Below, one piece after another: positions 58,109 through 64,000 of a DNA stretch of 64,000 nucleotides. The number at the start of each line of letters is the position of its first letter. Within the stretch, counting starts at the first letter, position 1. Source of the DNA: Simkaniaceae bacterium (lineage in GTDB: Bacteria; Chlamydiota; Chlamydiia; Chlamydiales; JACRBE01); contig JALEGI010000001.1 of assembly GCA_022763045.1 (NCBI GenBank), positions 58,230 to 122,229 of the forward strand, read 5' to 3'. The translations under genes and the position numbers were made by a program. The notes beneath the pieces were generated by a model, which saw only the letters and a program-made list of their open reading frames with translations, had not been told where the DNA came from and did no database searches.

Positions 58109-58798
58109 GTGGGAATTTTTTTCAATGCTTACGCGGAATCCGATCTATTCGGCAAGCTTATTTTCATCGCACTTTACGCTCTTTCTATTGTGAGTTGGAT
58201 TGTGATCATTCAAAAGAGCGTGGCTATTTTTAAATTGCAGCGACTATCGAATGGGTTTGAGAAGCGGGTCATGAAAAATCGAGGTCGCATTTTGGATTTG
58301 GCAAGTAAAAGCGCCTCTCCTTTTGGCCAAATTTATTGGGTGATGCGCGAGAAGGCGCTGGCTTTACTTGGGAAAAACCGTCATTTCTCCGGTGAGGGCA
58401 ATCCCACCTTTTTATCGCGCAGCGACATGGAATTTTTGGAGATGCAGATGGGGGCGGCGATGGAGCGCGAGGTGAAGGGTTTGGAAAAAAACCTCTTTGT
58501 TCTCTCAACTGTTGTCTCACTTGCACCCTTTTTGGGAATTTTGGGTACGGTTTGGGGGATTTTGATTGCCCTATTTGAAATGCAGGGGGGCAGCTCGCTG
58601 CACTCAAGCTCGGTGATTATGGGAGGCCTTTCAATGGCTCTTGCTACAACTGTACTTGGGCTTGTGATTGCGATTCCTGCTTTGATTGCCCACAATTATT
58701 TGCGCAACATGATCCGGAATATGCATCGAGAGATGCACGAGTTTGGCAATGAGGTGCTCGGTGTGATTGAACTACAATTTAGAAAAGTGGAGCTATGA
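58109..58798 (+). CDS. exbB: ExbB/TolQ-type proton channel
   Basis: 229 residues from a GTG at 58109 with AGGGAGAG about ten bases upstream; longer in-frame starts would overlap tatD on the other strand. Three membrane segments: LFGKLIFIALYALSIVSWIV, then after a cytoplasmic loop LSTVVSLAPFLGILGTVWGI and LATTVLGLVIAIPALIAHNY. The conserved PFLGLLGTVWGI region and the Thr residues of the proton path are clear. Powers the Tol system with ExbD. Overlaps exbD by four bases. Confidence 0.92.
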   Translation: MGIFFNAYAESDLFGKLIFIALYALSIVSWIVIIQKSVAIFKLQRLSNGFEKRVMKNRGRILDLASKSASPFGQIYWVMREKALALLGKNRHFSGEGNPTFLSRSDMEFLEMQMGAAMEREVKGLEKNLFVLSTVVSLAPFLGILGTVWGILIALFEMQGGSSLHSSSVIMGGLSMALATTVLGLVIAIPALIAHNYLRNMIRNMHREMHEFGNEVLGVIELQFRKVEL

Positions 58799-59190
58799 GA
58801 CGCTACTACGAAAACGATCAGGAAGAGCTGATCAATTTAACTCCCCTTCTCGATGTCCTTTTTGTAGTGCTGATCTTGTTTATTTTGGTGGCGCCAATGC
58901 TCGAGCTCGACCGCATTGAGCTGGTGCAAGCAACAGAGCAGCGCAAGGATTTGCAAGAGCCCTCCCCTATTAAGATTGTCGTTGATGCAAACGATGCGAT
59001 CAAAATCAATGGGATGGAGGTAGCCCTCTCTGAGGTTCAAATGCGCATGTCGCTTTTAAAAAAAACGAATTCACACGCTATTCCACAACTTTTCCACGAT
59101 AAAAAAGCGCGCTTTGGGACATACCAGAGCATAAAAAACCAAATTGAGGCGTCGGGTTTTGAACAACTTGATGTTGTTTTGAAGAAATGA
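58795..59190 (+). CDS. exbD: ExbD/TolR-type protein
   Basis: 131 residues. One N-terminal membrane segment with the proton-carrying Asp in LTPLLDVLFVVLILFIL, then a small periplasmic domain (KIVVDANDAIKING, SGFEQLDVVLKK). Works with ExbB. Four-base overlaps on both sides show translational coupling. Confidence 0.92.
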   Translation: MRRYYENDQEELINLTPLLDVLFVVLILFILVAPMLELDRIELVQATEQRKDLQEPSPIKIVVDANDAIKINGMEVALSEVQMRMSLLKKTNSHAIPQLFHDKKARFGTYQSIKNQIEASGFEQLDVVLKK

Positions 59191-59771
59191 AGATTGCGAT
59201 TTGGGTAACTTCAGTTCATGTTTTTCTTGTCATTGTCGGCGCTTGTTTTCTCACTGCAGCGCCAGAAGTTTTAGCGCCCCCAAAACCGATTGCTGTTCGC
59301 GAAACTGTTCTTGTAGCTAAGCCGCCGCCACCACCGCCTCGTAGGCGTGTTATGAAAAAGAAAAAGGTAGTCCCTACTCGCAAAAAAGCGCGCCCCTCTC
59401 GCCAAACGCGTCGGCTGCTTGCTGATTTAGATGCCTCTCTTGCGCAAATTGAAAAGGCAAGCCGCGACATCACGTTTTCCAAAGGGTGTCACGTTCCAGA
59501 TCCGGTAGAAATCAAGAGCAAAAATGTGCAACCAAACGTGCGCGCGACGTTGGCAAAATACTTCTCAAAAGAGCTTGAGATGCCAGAAATTGGTGATGTT
59601 ACGTTAACTATCTCTGTACAACCAAATGGCAAGATTGCTAAGATTAATCTTGTCTCTTCACAAAACGATCACAATCGAGAGTATCTCATGCGCATGTTGA
59701 AACGCTTGAGCCTCCCTTACCTTGGAGATGAAGAGATTTCGTTGACAATTACCTTTCGCGGAGATGGATGA
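59187..59771 (+). CDS. TonB/TolA-like energy-transducing protein
   Basis: 194 residues, in the position of chlamydial CT598. N-terminal membrane anchor (WVTSVHVFLVIVGACFL), then a Pro-rich and basic periplasmic stretch (KPPPPPPRRRVMKKKK), a helical linker and a C-terminal domain of TonB/TolA type (ISVQPNGKIAKINLVSSQND, LPYLGDEEISLTITF). It should link the ExbBD motor to TolB/Pal across the periplasm. Confidence 0.8.
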   Translation: MKIAIWVTSVHVFLVIVGACFLTAAPEVLAPPKPIAVRETVLVAKPPPPPPRRRVMKKKKVVPTRKKARPSRQTRRLLADLDASLAQIEKASRDITFSKGCHVPDPVEIKSKNVQPNVRATLAKYFSKELEMPEIGDVTLTISVQPNGKIAKINLVSSQNDHNREYLMRMLKRLSLPYLGDEEISLTITFRGDG

Positions 59772-61093
59772 TGCGCTATCTGCTTCTTTTATTAATTCCG
59801 GTTTTGCCTCTTTTGGGCCAAATCGAAGAGGATGAATTTGTTGTTCACTTGAAGGCTGAACACCCCATTTCACCGGTCTATATTCCGGCAATTCAATCGT
59901 CTGACCAAAAGCTTGCAAGCTTGGTCCGTGAGACGCTTGAATACGATTTTTCCACAAATGGACGTTGCCGGATCCACTCGCAGACAGATACTATCGACGC
60001 TTTAATCCATAGGGTCAATAAGCAAGAGGCCTTCAACTCAGATACGTGGAAACATCTAAGCGTTGAGTATGTGATTAAGCCTGTACTAACGGGAAAAGTG
60101 CTTTCAACGTCTCTCTTTTGTGTGAAAGATGGTCTTCTTGTGCGCTTCAAAGATGTCAAACTTTCCGATCGCACGGCAGACAATGAACGCTCACTGCACC
60201 GCCTCTCTGATGCCATCCACGAAAAAATGTTTGGCACTCCTGGTATTGCCTCCACGCAAATTCTCTACGCTTTCCATGACGGAGATGAGCAGTGGAAGTC
60301 TGAAATTTTTCTGGTCGATTACAATGGAAAATACCCCTGCTCTTTGACTGAGGAAAATAGCTACTCGATCTCTCCCGTTGTCGTACCAAATCAACACCGC
60401 ATCATGTATGTTTGCTATAAAAATGGGCAGCCGAAGATTCACCAAACTGGCATTGGACAGTCCAAGGGTGTGCCGGCGATTCAGTTGAGTGGCAATCAAT
60501 TGCTACCAACAATTTCGCCAAAGGGCGATATGATGGCCTATATCTGCGACGCCTCGGGCCGTGCCGACCTTTTTATCCAAAATTTTGATCCTGAAAAGGG
60601 CCCCGTGGCAAAGCCAATTCAGCTCTTTTCTTATCCCAAATCGGTTCAAGCCTCCCCCACCTTTAGCCCCGATGGATCTAAAATTGCTTTTGTCTCTGAC
60701 AAGGGAGGAAACCCGCAAATTTATTTGATCGATTTAGAGAAGACTGCGTTTGGAACAAACATTCCAGAAGTGCGTCAGTTAATCAATCGCACGCATGAAA
60801 GCACATCTCCCGCTTGGTCCCCTGATGGAAAAAAATTAGCCTATAGTGCTAAAACAAGAGGTGTGAGACAAATATGGATATACGATTTTGAGAGTGGGAA
60901 GGAGTTTCAGCTCACAAAAGGACCTGGGCACAAGGAAAACCCCGCATGGGCTCCCAACAGCCTCCACCTGGTCTACAACACAACTTCACCTACATCCGAA
61001 TTGTTTGTCATTAATTTAAACCAACAGACACCGGTAAAAATTACTGATGGCCCTGGGATCAAACACTATCCCTATTGGGCACCGGTGCAGTAA
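59768..61093 (+). CDS. tolB: Tol-Pal system protein TolB
   Basis: 441 residues. Signal peptide MMRYLLLLLIPVLPLLGQ. The N-terminal domain is followed by a beta-propeller with repeated motifs (LPTISPKGDMMAYICD, SPTFSPDGSKIAFVSDKGGN, SPAWSPDGKKLAYSAKT, NPAWAPNSLHLVYN). It binds Pal in the periplasm. The second codon is also ATG, so the start may be three bases later. Confidence 0.94.
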   Translation: MMRYLLLLLIPVLPLLGQIEEDEFVVHLKAEHPISPVYIPAIQSSDQKLASLVRETLEYDFSTNGRCRIHSQTDTIDALIHRVNKQEAFNSDTWKHLSVEYVIKPVLTGKVLSTSLFCVKDGLLVRFKDVKLSDRTADNERSLHRLSDAIHEKMFGTPGIASTQILYAFHDGDEQWKSEIFLVDYNGKYPCSLTEENSYSISPVVVPNQHRIMYVCYKNGQPKIHQTGIGQSKGVPAIQLSGNQLLPTISPKGDMMAYICDASGRADLFIQNFDPEKGPVAKPIQLFSYPKSVQASPTFSPDGSKIAFVSDKGGNPQIYLIDLEKTAFGTNIPEVRQLINRTHESTSPAWSPDGKKLAYSAKTRGVRQIWIYDFESGKEFQLTKGPGHKENPAWAPNSLHLVYNTTSPTSELFVINLNQQTPVKITDGPGIKHYPYWAPVQ

Positions 61094-61101
61094 GAGGTTC
61101 T

Positions 61102-61791
61102 ATGAAAAAAATACAATTGATTGGTCTGCTAATCTGCGGAGCGATGCTCGGTGGGTGTAGCCAAACAGTTGGAGGGGTTTGGGAAGAGACAAAAATTGCC
61201 ACGCGCTATCTTGGCCGCAAGGGAATGTCTCTTTTCCAAAATGATGTTGATGCGCGACTTGTTGCAAATAGTGACGAATTTTACGGCCCAGAAGAGGAGG
61301 AATTTATCCCCCTTCGCGACCAAGATCTCAAGAGTCAATATGTCGATTATACGGCTCCTCAGGCAAAAATTACCCCAGGAGATCCTTCGGGTCCTGTCCC
61401 TGGAATCAAGCAATTCAAGTCGCCTGGCAATGCACTGATCGCGATCTATCGCAGTGTTTATTTTAATACTGACGATCATGTCTTGAGAGTAAAGGAGTAT
61501 TATCATACACTTAACCGCGTTGCGGAGCATCTCAAGCGCCATCCACAAGTTTACATCTTTGTGACTGGTAACTGCGATGAGCGGGCCTCAGAGGCCTACA
61601 ACCTCGCACTTGGCACGCGAAGAGCCAATTTTGTCAGAGGCTATTTGGTCAAACAGGGTGTCAATCCCGACCAAATTTACACGATTTCCTACGGGAAAGA
61701 GCGCCCGGCTGACAAGGGGCACAATCGCGCGGCATGGGCGAAAAACCGCAGGTGTGAATTTAAAATATTTGATCGTCGGAGCCACTACTAA
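61102..61791 (+). CDS. pal: Peptidoglycan-associated lipoprotein Pal
   Basis: 229 residues from the ATG at 61102 with GAGG upstream. Lipoprotein signal with AMLGGC. After a linker of about 100 residues comes the OmpA-like domain: VYFNTDDHVL, TGNCDERASEAYNLALGTRR (the conserved DERG/T.EYN-type peptidoglycan site) and AKNRRCEF. It ties the outer membrane to peptidoglycan-like material at the division septum. Its stop shares a base with the next ATG. Confidence 0.94.
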   Translation: MKKIQLIGLLICGAMLGGCSQTVGGVWEETKIATRYLGRKGMSLFQNDVDARLVANSDEFYGPEEEEFIPLRDQDLKSQYVDYTAPQAKITPGDPSGPVPGIKQFKSPGNALIAIYRSVYFNTDDHVLRVKEYYHTLNRVAEHLKRHPQVYIFVTGNCDERASEAYNLALGTRRANFVRGYLVKQGVNPDQIYTISYGKERPADKGHNRAAWAKNRRCEFKIFDRRSHY

Positions 61792-62420
61792 TGCGAGCCA
61801 TTGTCACCACCTTTTTGGGAGTCCTCTTACTGGGGGGCTGCGCCTCTATCAATTCAACATCTCGAAAAGAAAATCAACGTGTTGAAGTGATTATGCACAA
61901 GGTGAGGACAGACTTAGAGGAGCTCAAACACGATTTGAGCACTCAGCGCATGGAAGTGCACCTTCTTGAGGGCAAACTGCTCAATCAGGAGGACAAACTC
62001 TCTGCAATTCGCGAAGATGAAGCAACTGGTGCTGAATCAAGCGAACAGCAGAGGCTCGATCGCCTAGAGGCGCGCCTCTCTCAACTCGAGGATCGCCTCT
62101 CTCGTTTGGTCTCAGACCTCAGCGAGCTCTCATCACACGCCTCACAAACCAATCGCGCACTCACGCAATACAAAGACAAGATTGGCGAAATGGAGCGAAA
62201 TATCGCGACATATAGCAAATCGATGCGTGAACTTGCAAAAGTGAGAAAAAATTTAGGAGCCTTGAGCCAGGCAACAGTCTCCTACATTGTCAAATCGGGA
62301 GATTCTCTCGACCGCATTGCACGCGCTCACAGTACGACCGCACAAAAATTGAAGGAACTCAACCACCTCAAAACGGATAAAATCGTGGTCGGACAAGAGC
62401 TAAGTGTTCCTGTGAAATGA
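61791..62420 (+). CDS. LysM lipoprotein (CT601-like)
   Basis: 209 residues. Lipoprotein signal LLLGGC, a long coiled-coil region (about 25-155, RLDRLEARLSQLEDRLSRLV), and one C-terminal LysM domain (YIVKSGDSLDRIARAHSTTA, then LNHLKTDKIVVGQ). Likely binds septal glycan with Pal. End of the exbB-exbD-tonB-tolB-pal operon; starts with a TAATG overlap. Confidence 0.88.
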   Translation: MRAIVTTFLGVLLLGGCASINSTSRKENQRVEVIMHKVRTDLEELKHDLSTQRMEVHLLEGKLLNQEDKLSAIREDEATGAESSEQQRLDRLEARLSQLEDRLSRLVSDLSELSSHASQTNRALTQYKDKIGEMERNIATYSKSMRELAKVRKNLGALSQATVSYIVKSGDSLDRIARAHSTTAQKLKELNHLKTDKIVVGQELSVPVK

Positions 62421-62502
62421 ACTTAAAGTAAATTTTTAATAGAAAAAATGTTGGCACTTTTCTAGAATCCTAAAAAATTCAAGTCGTCAGCGGAGGACAG
62501 AT

Positions 62503-63192
62503 ATGAGTCTAAAAAAACGCATTTTACTAATTGAAGATGAAGAAGATATCGCAGCTCTCATCAAGCTGCAAGCCGAAATGGCAGGTTATAAATTATTCGT
62601 TGAGACCGATGGTGTGAATGGATTTCGTGCAGTTGAGCGCGATCGTCCCGATCTAGTGATCCTCGATATCATGTTACCAGGTCAAAATGGCTTCGACGTC
62701 TGCCGAAAAATCAAGAGCAACTCTGAGCTTAAAAACATCCCCGTCATTATTCTGACTGCAAAAGATGATGAAATCGATGTCGTTTTGGGTCTAGAACTTG
62801 GAGCAGACGATTACGTGTCAAAGCCCTTTTCGCCGAAGGTGCTCTTTTCACGCATCAAAGCGGTCTTGCGCCGTCGTCGTGAAACCGAGTCGAGCGCTAA
62901 AATGGTCAAATTCGGTGACTTCAGCCTCGATATCGACCGCTACCTTCTCAAGCGTGATGGAAAATCGATCACTATTACTCTTTCTGAGTTTGGGATTCTC
63001 AAGCGCCTACTTCTCAACCGAGGCAAGGTACTAACACGCAATCAACTTCTCGAAGATATCAATAACGATGACGCCTTCGTTGTCGATCGCAACATCGATG
63101 TACACATCGCTGCATTGCGCCGTAAACTCGGTCCCAACTTTGATTGGATCGACACAGTGCGTGGCGTTGGCTACCGCTTCAAAGAAGATTAA
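62503..63192 (+). CDS. OmpR/PhoB-type response regulator
   Basis: 229 residues with a strong GGAGG ribosome site. Receiver domain: ILLIEDEEDI acidic pair, phospho-Asp in VILDIMLPG, Thr in IILTAKDD and Lys in DDYVSKPFSPK are all intact, unlike the atypical ChxR of Chlamydiaceae. C-terminal winged-helix: LSEFGILKRLLLNRGKVLTR, VDRNIDVHIAALRRKLG and TVRGVGYRF. The histidine kinase at 37721 is a possible partner. Followed by a terminator. Confidence 0.93.
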   Translation: MSLKKRILLIEDEEDIAALIKLQAEMAGYKLFVETDGVNGFRAVERDRPDLVILDIMLPGQNGFDVCRKIKSNSELKNIPVIILTAKDDEIDVVLGLELGADDYVSKPFSPKVLFSRIKAVLRRRRETESSAKMVKFGDFSLDIDRYLLKRDGKSITITLSEFGILKRLLLNRGKVLTRNQLLEDINNDDAFVVDRNIDVHIAALRRKLGPNFDWIDTVRGVGYRFKED

Positions 63193-63203
63193 TTTCTTTT
63201 CTG

Positions 63204-63232
63204 AGCCCCTATTAAATTAGGGGCTTTTCTTT
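63204..63232 (+). terminator. Intrinsic terminator
   Basis: AGCCCCTA and TAGGGGCT around TTAAAT, eight perfect pairs, followed by TTTTCTTT. Twelve bases after the response-regulator stop. Confidence 0.92.
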
Positions 63233-63276
63233 ATATACACATTTAATTATAAGCTGGATTTAATAAGAGGTTTGTT

Positions 63277-63717
63277 GTGAAAAACCGCTCAATTATATCT
63301 AGTTTAGTTGTTTGTAGCTTTCTTTTAGTTGGTTGTGAAACAAAAACACAAACAGGAATATTAGCTGGCGGCGTTGCCGGTGCAGGGGCTGGAGCGCTCA
63401 TTGGTGGAGGTCAGGGGGCCTTGATCGGCGGAGCAGTAGGTGTTGTTGGTGGCGCATTGATTGGCAGCGCTTTAGATGCGCAAGATCGACGCTACATGGA
63501 AGAGCACCACCCCCGAACATTGCAACATATTGATAATGGTCAGCAGCTTACAATTAGTGATATCAAGTCCCTTTCACAGGCAGGCATCAGTGATAATAAG
63601 ATTATTGAGCTAATTGACAAGACGCATAGTCGCTACAACCTATCGTCCAAGCAAGTAATCGAACTGCAAAAAGCAGGAGTATCGCAGCGTGTAATCAATT
63701 ATATGTTAAATACGTAA
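63277..63717 (+). CDS. Glycine-zipper lipoprotein
   Basis: 146 residues from a GTG at 63277 with AGAGG six bases upstream. Lipoprotein signal with LLVGC. Residues 28-65 are a glycine zipper (AGGVAGAGAGALIGG and GGAVGVVGGALIGSAL), which inserts into or associates with membranes. The C-terminal half holds two similar helical segments (ISDIKSLSQAGISDNKIIEL and SKQVIELQKAGVSQRVINYM). Resembles SlyB/Omp-type glycine-zipper proteins of the envelope. Confidence 0.8.
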   Translation: MKNRSIISSLVVCSFLLVGCETKTQTGILAGGVAGAGAGALIGGGQGALIGGAVGVVGGALIGSALDAQDRRYMEEHHPRTLQHIDNGQQLTISDIKSLSQAGISDNKIIELIDKTHSRYNLSSKQVIELQKAGVSQRVINYMLNT

Positions 63718-63726
63718 GGAGAAAAA

Positions 63727-64000
63727 ATGGAAATACCAGGATTTCAAACTCAGGGAAGTGGTGGATCTGAAGAGACACACATGCCAGGTTCAGTGCAAGA
63801 GTGCTACCACTTGTTTTTCAACTATATGAAAACGCAAAATCCCGATGATTTGGCAAAGTTCAATAGCGCAGCGGAGGCGCTGCGGGAAAAAATGCCGGCG
63901 AATTCAGAAGCACAAAAAATATTTGATAAGTGTCTTGAAAACACGGGATGTTCTACATTTTGTCCAACTGAAAATTTCCCCTCAGACACTGGAGCACTCA
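63727..64000 (+). CDS. Hypothetical protein (partial)
   Basis: Open from an ATG at 63727 to the window edge (91 codons, 3' end missing), with GGAG six bases upstream. Starts MEIPGFQTQGSGGSEETHMP, then helical (YHLFFNYMKTQNPDDLAKFN), with three Cys in the last part. Not recognised; no signal peptide. Ten bases after the glycine-zipper gene, so probably in the same transcript. Confidence 0.6.
   Translation, partial: MEIPGFQTQGSGGSEETHMPGSVQECYHLFFNYMKTQNPDDLAKFNSAAEALREKMPANSEAQKIFDKCLENTGCSTFCPTENFPSDTGAL

Overview
This window comes from a member of the Chlamydiae, most likely an environmental (amoeba- or arthropod-associated) lineage rather than Chlamydiaceae. The evidence is gene content and order. 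From memory of the C. trachomatis gene order, these neighbourhoods recur here: ruvC-ruvA (CT502-501), gpsA with a UDP-sugar pyrophosphorylase (CT714-715), nth/mnmE/psd/secA (CT697-701), a zinc-ribbon protein with lpdA-lipA (CT556-558), pepP-mutL (CT574-575), dnaB-mnmG-lplA (CT497-499), and sdhBAC-tatD-exbB-exbD-tolB-pal-LysM (CT591-601). Genes expected only outside Chlamydiaceae are also present: GT9 heptosyltransferases, polysaccharide export, class III adenylate cyclase, PhoB/PhoR-type regulators and an Rhs protein.

Layout. 1-3.9 kb: an exopolysaccharide locus (GumC/Wzz-like co-polymerase cut by the window edge, Wza-like lipoprotein, divergent UDP-glucuronate 4-epimerase). 4.6-9.9 kb: a tight minus-strand operon (waaF, GT9 protein, UDP-sugar pyrophosphorylase, gpsA, nnr). 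10-19 kb: ruvCA, mnmE-nth, a BTB-like protein, psd and secA. 19-27 kb: unknown and membrane proteins, then a 1738-residue Rhs/YD-repeat protein with a serine-hydrolase-like C-terminal tip and an overlapping lipoprotein gene that could be its immunity partner. 27-33 kb: lpdA-lipA, a HEAT-like protein, glgC and a phosphoesterase. 34-37.8 kb: three pseudopilin or type II secretion accessory genes around an OPT transporter. 37.7-45 kb: histidine kinase, small unknown genes, adenylate cyclase, pepP, mutL. 45-52 kb: tRNA-Ser(GCU), dnaB, a 29-residue AURKAIP1/COX24-like basic protein, mnmG, a REC plus degenerate GGDEF protein and lplA. 52-64 kb: succinate dehydrogenase, a RING plus ubiquitin-like protein, a DUF1499 protein, tatD, the Tol-Pal envelope system, a PhoB-type regulator and a glycine-zipper lipoprotein.

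The strongest unexplained signal is a dispersed palindromic element. Its core is a 12-base inverted repeat (AGCTTGTAAAGC, one central base, GCTTTACAAGCT). An A/T run and a half-site (TGGCTTTACAGAGA) usually flank it. About a dozen copies lie at the 3' ends of genes or around lineage-specific genes. In four genes the element supplies the stop codon, always in the same frame, and in one it encodes the whole ten-residue C-terminus. Three pairs of copies look like same-direction repeats bracketing accessory genes: the 4128 gene, the Rhs-lipoprotein pair, and the RING-DUF1499 pair. This suggests a mobile or recombinogenic cassette boundary that may also act as a terminator. The Rhs-lipoprotein pair and the RING-ubiquitin-like protein are the most interesting protein-level finds. 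Everything here was read by eye; no database search or folding program was run.
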